Source: Nocardia donostiensis (GTDB lineage: Bacteria > Actinomycetota > Actinomycetes > Mycobacteriales > Mycobacteriaceae). Taken from it: a DNA stretch of 32,527 nucleotides. Positions 10,024 through 17,087 of this stretch are shown piece by piece (the stretch's first letter is position 1; each line of letters begins with the position of its first letter). The DNA lies in the NCBI RefSeq assembly GCF_002081715.1, contig NZ_MUKP01000050.1, positions 1 through 32,527 on the forward strand, written 5' to 3'. Both the position numbers and the translations under genes were made by a program. Under the pieces are notes generated by a model. The model was not told where the DNA came from. It ran no database searches and saw only the letters and a list, made by a program, of their open reading frames with translations.

Positions 10024-11525
10024 CGGATCGGTGGGCGCAGGCCGAGGAACGCTTCCGCAGGCAAGAAGCCGACCGGAAGTACCGCCGAGACGAGGCGGCG
10101 TGGGCGCGGGCGAGCAGAGCGCAGACCTCCGCGCCGGCCGCCAGGGATCGCGACGACGAATGGGATGGCTGGGACAGCTACAACGACGACGACACCACGG
10201 TCATTCCGGTCTATACCGACGAGGACCCGCTGGACGAGGCCGACACCGAGCCGCCCGCGAAGGCGCCGACGAAACGTCCCGCCCGCACCAGGGCGCGCAC
10301 CGCACGTGAGCGCGGCGGGAAACGGCCGGCGGGACAGCGCGGCAAACGTTCCCGCATCGCTTCCCGTAAGGCTGCTGAACGGAAGAAGAAGCGCCGCACC
10401 CTGATTCTCGTCGGCGCAGCGCTGGCGCTGGTGCTCGTCGTCGCCGTCGGATACGCCGGGATGAAGTTCATGAATCGCTACACCCCGGCCGAGGATTTCG
10501 CGGGCCCGCCCGGTCCGCTGGTGGTGGTACAGGTGCGTTCGGGTGACACCGCAACACAGATCGCCGAAACCATGTACGACAAGGGCATCGTCGCCAGCTC
10601 CGCGGCATTCTATGAAGCGGCGGTGCAGAATTCGGCGATGAACACGGTCCATCCCGGCTACTACGCGATTCCGAGCCACAGCCCCGCGGCGGACGCGGTG
10701 AGCGCGCTCGTTTCGGGTGAATCGCGGGTCGGCGCTCTGGTGGTGTCCGAAGGCAGGCAACTGCACGACCAGCACGACGTCAATACCGGTGCCCGCAAGG
10801 AAGGCATCTACACCAAGATCGCCGCCGCCAGCTGCATCGGCGACGCGGCGGACGGCCGGTGTGTCACCTATGAGCAGCTGGAGGCTGCGGGTGCGGGCAT
10901 GGACCTGGCCGCCCTCGGGGTCCCGGAGTGGGCGATGGAGGCGGTGCGGCAGGTACCGGACCGAGCCAGGCAGCTCGAGGGCCTGATCGCGGCGGGAACC
11001 TGGAACTTCGATCCGACCGGCACAGCGGAGCAGATCCTGAAGCAGCTGGTGAGTGAAAGCGCCCGCAGCTACGAATCCACCGGTCTGCTGCAGTCCAGCG
11101 GCAACACGGGCTTGAGCCCGTACGAAACGCTCATCGCTGCTTCGCTCATCGAACGTGAAGCGTTGCCGCAGGATATGGGCAAGGTCGCCAGGGTGATCGT
11201 GAACCGGCTGGAAATCGGTCAGCCCCTGCAGTTCGATTCCACCGTCAACTACACCCTCGACACCACAGAGGTGGCGACCACCGACGCCGACCGCGCGCGA
11301 AAGACCCCGTGGAACACCTACGCCATGGCCGGGCTGCCCGCGACCCCGATCTCCGCGCCGTCACTGGCTGCGCTCAGTGCCATGGAGAACCCAGAGCCCG
11401 GTGACTGGCTGTATTTCGTGACGATCGACCAGAAGGGGACCACGCTGTTCACCGACAGTTACTCCCAGCATCTGCGCAATATCGACCGTGCGATGGAGAG
11501 CGGGATTCTCGACAGTGGACGTTGA
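10020..11525 (+). CDS. mltG: Endolytic peptidoglycan transglycosylase MltG (YceG family)
   Basis: The 501-residue protein is anchored by one membrane helix at about residues 127-147 (LILVGAALALVLVVAVGYAG), with the catalytic part outside. It cuts nascent glycan strands. The C-terminal half has the family motif SLIERE (E378 is the likely catalytic glutamate), then KVARVIVNRL, LQFDSTVNYTL and NTYAMAGLPATPISAPSLAAL. The N-terminal cytosolic region of about 125 residues is unusually long, acidic first and then strongly basic. M. tuberculosis Rv2553c is shorter, about 417 residues from memory. The ATG overlaps the ruvX stop (ATGA). Its end overlaps aroE by 11 nt. Confidence 0.93.
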   Translation: MTDRWAQAEERFRRQEADRKYRRDEAAWARASRAQTSAPAARDRDDEWDGWDSYNDDDTTVIPVYTDEDPLDEADTEPPAKAPTKRPARTRARTARERGGKRPAGQRGKRSRIASRKAAERKKKRRTLILVGAALALVLVVAVGYAGMKFMNRYTPAEDFAGPPGPLVVVQVRSGDTATQIAETMYDKGIVASSAAFYEAAVQNSAMNTVHPGYYAIPSHSPAADAVSALVSGESRVGALVVSEGRQLHDQHDVNTGARKEGIYTKIAAASCIGDAADGRCVTYEQLEAAGAGMDLAALGVPEWAMEAVRQVPDRARQLEGLIAAGTWNFDPTGTAEQILKQLVSESARSYESTGLLQSSGNTGLSPYETLIAASLIEREALPQDMGKVARVIVNRLEIGQPLQFDSTVNYTLDTTEVATTDADRARKTPWNTYAMAGLPATPISAPSLAALSAMENPEPGDWLYFVTIDQKGTTLFTDSYSQHLRNIDRAMESGILDSGR

Positions 11526-12342
11526 ACGACCCGGTGGGCGGCGTGCGGCGGTGCTCGGCAGCCCGATCACGCATTCCCGTTCCCCGCAGCTGCATCTTGC
11601 CGCCTATCGCGCCCTCGGCCTGGACTGGACATACGAGCGGATCGAATGCACGGCGGCGCAGCTGCCCGGGCTGGTCGACGGGCTCGGGCCGGAATGGGTC
11701 GGGCTGTCGGTGACGATGCCGGGTAAGGAAGCCGCGCTGGCCTATGCGAGTGCCCGCACCGAGCGTGCGGTGCTGGTCGGCTCGGCCAACACGCTGGTGC
11801 GCACACCGGACGGCTGGCGCGCCGACTGCACCGATGTGGACGGGGTGCTCGGCGCGCTGCGCGGCGCGGGTGTGGGCTCGATCGCCGAAGCGGTGGTGCT
11901 CGGGGCGGGCGGTACCGCGCGCCCGGCGCTGCTGGCCCTATCCGAACTCGGCGCCCGTGCGGTGACCGTGGTAGCTCGCGATGCCGGACGTGCACGCGGG
12001 GCGGTCGAGCTCGCCGAACGGCTCGGGATGGCCGTGACCGTGATCGGTTTCGACCCGGCGGCGCTGTCAGCGGTATGCGGGCGGGCCGGCGCAGTGGTCA
12101 GCACTGTTCCGGTGGAGGCGGCTGCGTCGGTCTCGGACGCGGTTGCCGCGGCGCCGGTGGTGCTCGACGCCATCTACAACCCGTGGCCGACCCCACTGGC
12201 CGAAGCTGTTGCCCTGGCCGGGCACACCGTGGTGGGCGGGCTCGACATGTTGTTGAACCAGGCCTACGGCCAGGTGGAGCAGTTCACCGGCAAGCCGGCG
12301 CCGCGGGCGGAAATGGCGGCTGCGCTGACGTCGGCGTCGTAG
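11515..12342 (+). CDS. aroE: Shikimate dehydrogenase
   Basis: This 275-residue NADPH-dependent enzyme reduces 3-dehydroshikimate to shikimate. The substrate domain shows GSPITHSRSPQLH and VTMPGK with catalytic K71. The nucleotide domain shows VVLGAGGTARPAL. The C-terminus shows AIYNPWPTPLA and GGLDMLLNQAYGQVEQFTG. The catalytic aspartate D107 is present, but the usual NTD motif reads CTD, with C105 in place of asparagine. The GTG at 11515 gives the length and start of the mycobacterial enzyme, with GAGAGCGGG about 12 nt upstream and overlap with mltG. It is the last gene of the alaS-ruvX-mltG-aroE run. Confidence 0.94.
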   Translation: MDVERPGGRRAAVLGSPITHSRSPQLHLAAYRALGLDWTYERIECTAAQLPGLVDGLGPEWVGLSVTMPGKEAALAYASARTERAVLVGSANTLVRTPDGWRADCTDVDGVLGALRGAGVGSIAEAVVLGAGGTARPALLALSELGARAVTVVARDAGRARGAVELAERLGMAVTVIGFDPAALSAVCGRAGAVVSTVPVEAAASVSDAVAAAPVVLDAIYNPWPTPLAEAVALAGHTVVGGLDMLLNQAYGQVEQFTGKPAPRAEMAAALTSAS

Positions 12343-12349
12343 CGGCGGC

Positions 12350-12367
12350 CGGGCTCGTACGAGCCCG
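12350..12367. terminator. Palindrome after aroE, probable terminator
   Basis: CGGGCTCGTACGAGCCCG is a perfect 18-bp palindrome starting 8 nt after the aroE stop. As RNA it would form a 7-bp stem with a 4-nt loop. No T tract follows. Confidence 0.5.
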
Positions 12368-12388
12368 TTACCAGCATGACCATCCCTC

Positions 12389-12402
12389 TGTAACGGGTTC
12401 TA
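12389..12402. promoter_or_regulatory. KstR-like operator
   Basis: TGTAACGGGTTCTA matches the published KstR consensus TNNAACNNGTTNNA at all specified positions and is followed by GTTCT. It lies about 25 bp upstream of a -10-like TATGGT. KstR is the TetR-family repressor of sterol catabolism genes in Mycobacterium, Rhodococcus and relatives. An eight-base specification can occur by chance about once per 65 kb. Confidence 0.35.
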
Positions 12403-12426
12403 GTTCTATCGGTCCGGACGTGGGGT

Positions 12427-12432
12427 TATGGT
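12427..12432 (+). promoter_or_regulatory. Putative -10 box, leaderless promoter of small membrane protein
   Basis: TATGGT fits TANNNT and ends 7 nt before the ATG at 12440. It also contains the alternative in-frame ATG at 12428, which argues that translation begins at 12440. Confidence 0.4.
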
Positions 12433-12439
12433 GTTCGAC

Positions 12440-12913
12440 ATGACTGCTTGGGTGTTGCGGGCCACAGTGCTCGGCGTGCTGGCCGTCGCGCTACGGGTGG
12501 TGCTGGGATTCGCGATGGTGTACTGGCCGACTCATGGAATGTGGTTGCGGCTGCTGTGCCTGGTTGTGCTGATCGGCGCCGCAGTGGCCTGGGGCATACT
12601 GGACGGGCGCAGCGCCGGCGCAGTCGACTTCGACCGGGAGCACGGCCCGGACCTGACGATTCGCTGGCTGAAAGCAGGTGTTGCGGGCGGTCTCGGCAGC
12701 GGCCTGCTCGCCTCGATCCTCGATCTGCTGCCGCGCTTCGACCTCGGCGACAACGGTCTGCTGTTCGAGTTGACCGCGGGCGCTTCGTTCATCATTCTGC
12801 TGATCTTCGTGCCCGCGCTGATCGGTGTCGGTATCGGTAGGCGGCTCACTGCCCGCAAGGACGGTGGCGCCGGTATGTCGATGGGCCAGCGTCCCGCAGG
12901 CTCAGCGGCATAA
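12440..12913 (+). CDS. Four-helix membrane protein, probable B-4DMT family transporter
   Basis: The 157-residue protein has four hydrophobic segments at roughly 4-28, 33-52, 78-97 and 110-132. Between helices 2 and 3 lie GILDGR and DLTIRWLKAG, and helix 4 ends FVPALIGVGIGRRLTAR. This pattern is that of the actinobacterial proteins named B-4DMT family transporters; the name is from memory and no substrate is known. The ATG at 12440 is preferred over 12428 because a TATGGT -10 covers the upstream one. It converges on aroB. M. tuberculosis also has a small membrane-protein gene beside its aro cluster (Rv2536). Confidence 0.7.
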   Translation: MTAWVLRATVLGVLAVALRVVLGFAMVYWPTHGMWLRLLCLVVLIGAAVAWGILDGRSAGAVDFDREHGPDLTIRWLKAGVAGGLGSGLLASILDLLPRFDLGDNGLLFELTAGASFIILLIFVPALIGVGIGRRLTARKDGGAGMSMGQRPAGSAA

Positions 12914-13123
12914 CCGACATCCTCTGCAGCCTGCTGGAGAGTCTCGCGCTCGGTGAGCCGGTCGAGCAGCGCTGCTTCGGCACGAGGAATCGACCCGGCG
13001 GCAGCCGCGTGCACGGCCCTGAGGGGCACGCGGGAGCGCGCCTCATAGCCCGGCGACGCTGCACACCGTTGCGCACTGCCCCTAGCAGAGACCGGCGGCG
13101 CCTGTTCTCATCCCTCCGGCCGG

Positions 13124-14245
13124 TCAGAGCAGGACAGCAGTACTCGTCCCGGTGTCTCCCTCTCGCGAGACGGCGGAGTACGCCGCGGCGAGCAGAGCCG
13201 GGTCGGGGCCTTCCAGACGGCCAGGTTTGGCCAATCCGTCGAGCACTACGAAACGCAAGACACCCGAGCGGGTCTTCTTATCGGTCTGCATGGCGTCCAG
13301 CAGTTGCGGCAGCGCATCGGGGTCGTAGGTGGTGGGCAGCCCGACGCTGCGCAGCACGGTGCGATGCCGGTCGGCGGTCGCATCGTCGAGGCGTCCGGCC
13401 AACCTGCCCAGCTCGGCGGCGAACACCAGGCCCACCGACACCGCGGCACCGTGCCGCCAGCGGTACCGTTCCCGCCGTTCGATGGCGTGGCCAAGGGTGT
13501 GGCCGTAGTTCAGGATTTCGCGGAGTGCCGCCTCCTTCAGATCGGCGGCCACCACCTCCGCCTTCACGGCAATCGCCCGACGCACCAGTTCCGGCAGCAC
13601 CGTGCCGGTCGGGTCGAGCGCGGCCTCCGGATCGGCTTCGATGAGGTCGAGGATCACCGGGTCGGCGATGAAGCCGGCCTTGATGATCTCGGCCATACCG
13701 GCCACGATCTCGTTACGCGGGACAGTTTCCAGCGTCACCAGATCGACCAGCACCGCGGCAGGCTCGTGGAAGCAGCCGACCAGGTTCTTGCCCGCGTCGG
13801 TGTTGATCCCGGTTTTGCCGCCGACCGCGGCATCGACCATGGCGAGCAGAGTGGTGGGCACATGCACGATCCTCACCCCGCGCATCCAGGTGGCAGCCAC
13901 GAAACCGGCCAGATCAGTGGCCGCGCCGCCGCCGAGGCTGACTACCACATCGTTGCGAGTCAGCCCGATCCGGCCGAGTACCTCCCAGCAGAAACCGGCC
14001 ACGGCCAGCTCCTTGCCCGCTTCGGCGTCGGGGATCTCGATCCGGTGCGCATCGATCCCGGTGTCGGCCAGCGTCTTGCGGACCGCCTCGGCGGTTTCGG
14101 TGAGCGGCGGCTGATGGAAGATCGCGACGGTACGCACCCCGCCGGAGCCGGTGACCGCCTCGACGAGCTCACCGAGCAATCCGCGCCCGATGATCACCGG
14201 ATACGGGTCGGCGGTGCGGACCTGGATACGACTCGGCTCTGTCAC
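13124..14245 (-). CDS. aroB: 3-Dehydroquinate synthase
   Basis: The 373-residue NAD- and zinc-dependent enzyme converts DAHP to 3-dehydroquinate, the second shikimate-pathway step. The NAD site VVSLGGGAATD (GGG at 105-107), then VPTTLLAMVDAAVGGKTGIN, is intact. The metal ligands are E186 (MAEIIK), H249 (NYGHTLGHA) and H265 (RHGAAVS). Length and order match the family. The GTG start overlaps the aroK stop (GTGA), giving translational coupling. It is the last gene of the prepilin peptidase-aroC-aroK-aroB run. In M. tuberculosis aroQ follows, but not here. Confidence 0.96.
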   Translation of the reverse strand: MTEPSRIQVRTADPYPVIIGRGLLGELVEAVTGSGGVRTVAIFHQPPLTETAEAVRKTLADTGIDAHRIEIPDAEAGKELAVAGFCWEVLGRIGLTRNDVVVSLGGGAATDLAGFVAATWMRGVRIVHVPTTLLAMVDAAVGGKTGINTDAGKNLVGCFHEPAAVLVDLVTLETVPRNEIVAGMAEIIKAGFIADPVILDLIEADPEAALDPTGTVLPELVRRAIAVKAEVVAADLKEAALREILNYGHTLGHAIERRERYRWRHGAAVSVGLVFAAELGRLAGRLDDATADRHRTVLRSVGLPTTYDPDALPQLLDAMQTDKKTRSGVLRFVVLDGLAKPGRLEGPDPALLAAAYSAVSREGDTGTSTAVLL

Positions 14246-15123
14246 GTGCGCTGCTCCGATTCTGTACGTTCTGGCTCGATACGTTCTCGCTGTTGCCGGG
14301 CCCTGGCCCGCGCCCGGCGGGCACGGGCGCGGCGGGATCGTCCGCCGTTCCTGGCGTCCGAGGGGCCGCCTGCTGCCGTGTCCGAGGTTTCGGCGGTCGG
14401 CTTACCCCCTGCGGGCGTGGCCTGCTGTTGTGCCGCCCCCGCGCCGGTCTGTTTTGCGGCCTCGGCCTTCGCGGCTGCGGCGCGGCGAGCTGCGGCGCGG
14501 GCCCTGGCCCGTCGCCGGGCCCTGGTCCTGCTGTTGCCCTGGTTCGGGCTTCCTGGCTGCTCGGACGGTGCTACCTGCTGGGCGGTGCCGACCGGTTCCA
14601 GGGACAGTCTGCCCAGGATCGCGCGCACCACCCGGCCGGGGCTGCGGCCGTCGGTGCGGACCCGAACGGTGGCGACTTCACGGTAGAGCGGCCGTCGGAT
14701 GCGCATCAACTCCCGGTATTTGGCGCCGGGATCGGTCCCGTTGAGCAGCGGACGCGTGGTGCTCGCCCCGGTTCGGCGCAGTCCTTCGGCTACGCTGATT
14801 TCCAGATAGACCACGGTTCGGTCACGTAGCAGCGCCCTGGTGTGCGGCGAGAGCACCGCTCCGCCGCCGAGTGAAACCACGCCGTGTTCGGACAGTAACG
14901 CCCGGCGCACCACCTGTTCCTCGATGGTGCGGAAGCCGGGTTCGCCGTCGGCGGCGAAGATTTCGCCGATGGTGCGCCCGGTCTCTTCTTCGATACCGGC
15001 GTCGGTGTCGTACAGTTCCACCCCGAGCTCGCGGGCCAGCTTCCGGCCGATCGTCGATTTTCCCGCGCCCGGCGGTCCGACCAGCACCACGCGCGGAGCG
15101 GGCGGATCGGCCTGGGCGGTCAT
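14242..15123 (-). CDS. aroK: Shikimate kinase with long basic C-terminal extension
   Basis: The 293-residue product phosphorylates shikimate with ATP. The kinase domain fills residues 10-175: Walker A GPPGAGKST (16-24), D39 and D41 in YDTD for shikimate and magnesium, R65 in FRTIEE, GGG at 86-88, and R124 in the lid (TTRPLL). The remaining 115 or so residues are low-complexity and very basic, with two Arg/Ala blocks (about 199-214 and 262-279) around a Gln/Thr/Ala linker. M. tuberculosis AroK ends at about 176 residues. The tail is read in the same frame up to a GTGA overlap with aroB, so it is probably translated. The ATG at 15123 overlaps the aroC stop (ATGA). Confidence 0.94.
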   Translation of the reverse strand: MTAQADPPAPRVVLVGPPGAGKSTIGRKLARELGVELYDTDAGIEEETGRTIGEIFAADGEPGFRTIEEQVVRRALLSEHGVVSLGGGAVLSPHTRALLRDRTVVYLEISVAEGLRRTGASTTRPLLNGTDPGAKYRELMRIRRPLYREVATVRVRTDGRSPGRVVRAILGRLSLEPVGTAQQVAPSEQPGSPNQGNSRTRARRRARARAAARRAAAAKAEAAKQTGAGAAQQQATPAGGKPTAETSDTAAGGPSDARNGGRSRRARARRARARARQQRERIEPERTESEQRT

Positions 15124-16346
15124 TGCGACCGACTGTCCGCGTCGTCGAGCCCGGGGGCCGCGAGATGCGGACGACCGCTGATCCGCTTGACATAGCCGGT
15201 GAGGTTGCCGACGGTCTCCGGCAGCGAATCGCCGCCGAACTTCTCCAACGCCGCCTGCGCGACCACCAGCGCGACCATGGATTCCGCGACCACGCCGGCG
15301 GCGGGTACGGCGCATACATCCGAGCGCTGATGGATGGCGACAGCTTCCGCGCCGGTGTTCATATCCACCGTCGACAGGGCGCGCGGCACCGTCGAGATGG
15401 GTTTCATCGCGGCGCGCACGCGCAGCGCTTCTCCGTTGGTCATCCCGCCTTCCAGACCACCCGCCCGGTTGGTGGAGCGCAGCACCCCGTCGGGGCCGGG
15501 GCGCATCTCGTCATGCGCTTGGCTGCCGCGCCTGCGCGCGGTCTCGAAACCGTCGCCCACCTCGACACCTTTGATGGCTTGGATGCCCATCAGCGCGGCC
15601 GCGAGCCGGGAGTCCAGGCGGTTCTCGCCGCTGGTGAACGAGCCGAGCCCGATCGGAAGGCCGGAGACCACGACCTCGACCACTCCGCCGAGGGTGTCGC
15701 CGTCCTTCTTGGCGGCTTCGATCTCGGCGATCATCGCGGCCTCGGCGTCCGCATCGAACGCCCGCACCGGGCTCTGATCGATGGCAGCCAGATCGGCGGC
15801 CGTCGGCACGACACCGGTGGTGTTGGCCGCCGTCCCGATCGAGATCACGTGCGAGACGACCTCCACACCGAGCGCCTGCCGCAGGAACGCCCGCGCCACC
15901 GTGCCCGCTGCCACCCGGGCCGCGGTTTCGCGGGCACTGGCCCGTTCCAGCACCGGACGGGCGTCGTCGAAGCCGTACTTGAGCATCCCCGAGTAGTCGG
16001 CATGCCCGGGCCGGGGACGGGTGAGTGGGGCGTTGCGGGCCAGATCGGCCAGTTCCGCCGGATCCACCGGGTCGGCGGACATAACCGTCGTCCACTTCGG
16101 CCACTCCGAGTTGGCGATCTCGATGGCGACCGGTCCGCCCATGGTGCGGCCGTGCCGGACGCCGCCGATCACGGTGACCTTGTCGGCCTCGAACTTCATG
16201 CGCGCGCCGCGCCCGTAGCCGAGGCGCCGGCGCGCCAGCTGCGCGGAGATCTCCTCCGATGTCACCTCGACACCGGCCACCATGCCCTCCAGGATGGCGA
16301 CGAGAGCGGGACCATGGGATTCTCCGGCAGTTATCCAGCGCAACAC
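15120..16346 (-). CDS. aroC: Chorismate synthase
   Basis: The 408-residue FMN-dependent enzyme makes chorismate from EPSP. Hallmarks are GESHG near the start, ARRRLGYGRGARM, RPRPGHADYSGMLKYGFDDARPVLERASARETAAR-type central motifs (split over conserved stretches), and GGLEGGMTNG, AMKPISTVPRAL and RSDVCAVPAAGVV near the end. The GTG at 16346 is chosen because M. tuberculosis begins LRWITAGESHG at the same point and GGGAAG lies about 9 nt upstream. An in-frame ATG at 16355 is possible. It is coupled to aroK by a 4-nt overlap. The upstream neighbour is a prepilin peptidase gene, 95 bp away. Confidence 0.96.
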   Translation of the reverse strand: MLRWITAGESHGPALVAILEGMVAGVEVTSEEISAQLARRRLGYGRGARMKFEADKVTVIGGVRHGRTMGGPVAIEIANSEWPKWTTVMSADPVDPAELADLARNAPLTRPRPGHADYSGMLKYGFDDARPVLERASARETAARVAAGTVARAFLRQALGVEVVSHVISIGTAANTTGVVPTAADLAAIDQSPVRAFDADAEAAMIAEIEAAKKDGDTLGGVVEVVVSGLPIGLGSFTSGENRLDSRLAAALMGIQAIKGVEVGDGFETARRRGSQAHDEMRPGPDGVLRSTNRAGGLEGGMTNGEALRVRAAMKPISTVPRALSTVDMNTGAEAVAIHQRSDVCAVPAAGVVAESMVALVVAQAALEKFGGDSLPETVGNLTGYVKRISGRPHLAAPGLDDADSRSQ

Positions 16347-16441
16347 GCCGTCCATCTTCCCATGTCGGCACGCCTGCTCCGGCACGCGGTCCGAGGTGCT
16401 CACCGGTGTCGTGCCCGCACCTACAGGAAGGTGCGGATCGG

Positions 16442-16951
16442 TCACCACAGCATCAGCGAGAGCACGGTGGCGGTACACATGGACGGGCCGTGCGGCACGG
16501 TCGCCGGACCTGCTTCGTTGGGCGCACGGGTCCGCCGCGTCGCACCGCGGCCTGCTGTCCGATCCGGTATGTGCCCGGTCGCGCTGCGGTGAGGTCCGGG
16601 GAACGCACGTGCGGCGAGTCCGATGAACCCGGTCAGCACCGGCGCGCCGGCCGCCGCCCATATCCATGCCTGTCCACCGCCCAGGCCGGCCGCCGCCCCG
16701 AGGCCGACCGCCAGTTTCACATCACCTGCCCCGAACGCGGCAGGTGCGAGCAGATGCACCAGTAGATAGGGCACGACCAGGAGCAGGGACCCGGCCAGCG
16801 CGGCGGTGATATGCCCGGTGGCCAGCGCGTACCCGAATACGCAGACGGCACCGCCACCGGTGAGTACATCGGGCAGGCGCTTGGTGCGGATATCGGCGAC
16901 GCTCACTGCGCTACACCAGGTGAGTAGAACGGCAACGGCGACAATGGTCAT
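16442..16951 (-). CDS. Prepilin peptidase (A24 family), short form without methylase domain
   Basis: The 169-residue membrane protein carries both aspartates of the A24 proteases: D20 in ADIRTKRLPD after the first helix and D77 in FGAGDVKL. It lacks the N-terminal cysteine-rich methyltransferase domain of PilD, as in the short actinobacterial and TadV/FppA-like forms. Hydrophobic helices lie at about 2-18, 33-48, 52-69, 81-95 and 98-114. A Pro/Arg-rich stretch then precedes a last hydrophobic tail with PHGPSM. M. tuberculosis Rv2551c is the counterpart near aroE. No pilin or secretion ATPase is in the window, so the substrate is unknown. Confidence 0.85.
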   Translation of the reverse strand: MTIVAVAVLLTWCSAVSVADIRTKRLPDVLTGGGAVCVFGYALATGHITAALAGSLLLVVPYLLVHLLAPAAFGAGDVKLAVGLGAAAGLGGGQAWIWAAAGAPVLTGFIGLAARAFPGPHRSATGHIPDRTAGRGATRRTRAPNEAGPATVPHGPSMCTATVLSLMLW

Positions 16952-16962
16952 GAGTTCACAGT

Positions 16963-16988
16963 CGCCCCGTCACGCCGGTGACGGGGCG
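16963..16988. promoter_or_regulatory. Strong hairpin in the prepilin peptidase-pepQ divergent gap
   Basis: CGCCCCGTCAC (16963-16973) and GTGACGGGGCG (16978-16988) pair over 11 bp with loop GCCG. It lies 11 nt upstream of the prepilin peptidase ATG on the minus strand and about 65 bp upstream of the pepQ promoter. It could be a leader hairpin or an insulator-type terminator. Confidence 0.5.
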
Positions 16989-17053
16989 CGCCGGAGCAAA
17001 ATGTGGATTACTCGCCGCCTCGGCCCGCATTGTGAACAGCACTTCATTCAGAT

Positions 17054-17081
17054 TTGCCGTCCTGCCGCACGGCGGTAGTTT
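17054..17081 (+). promoter_or_regulatory. Promoter of pepQ (leaderless)
   Basis: TTGCCG (17054-17059) and TAGTTT (17076-17081) are separated by 16 bp. The -10 ends 6 nt before the pepQ ATG and no Shine-Dalgarno sequence is present, so the transcript probably starts at the A of ATG. Confidence 0.55.
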
Positions 17082-17087
17082 TGACCC

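Noticed and set aside
12846..13076. Minus-strand frames downstream of aroB, including a stretch reading PRAEAALLDRLTERETLQQ
   Set aside because: I considered an aroQ remnant or a small unknown gene. It has no AroQ motif (NGPNL, HISN), no ribosome site, and its continuation is antisense to the membrane-protein gene.
14871..16592. Open frame of 573 codons on the + strand over aroC and aroK
   Set aside because: Shadow of the minus-strand aro genes; no recognisable domain.
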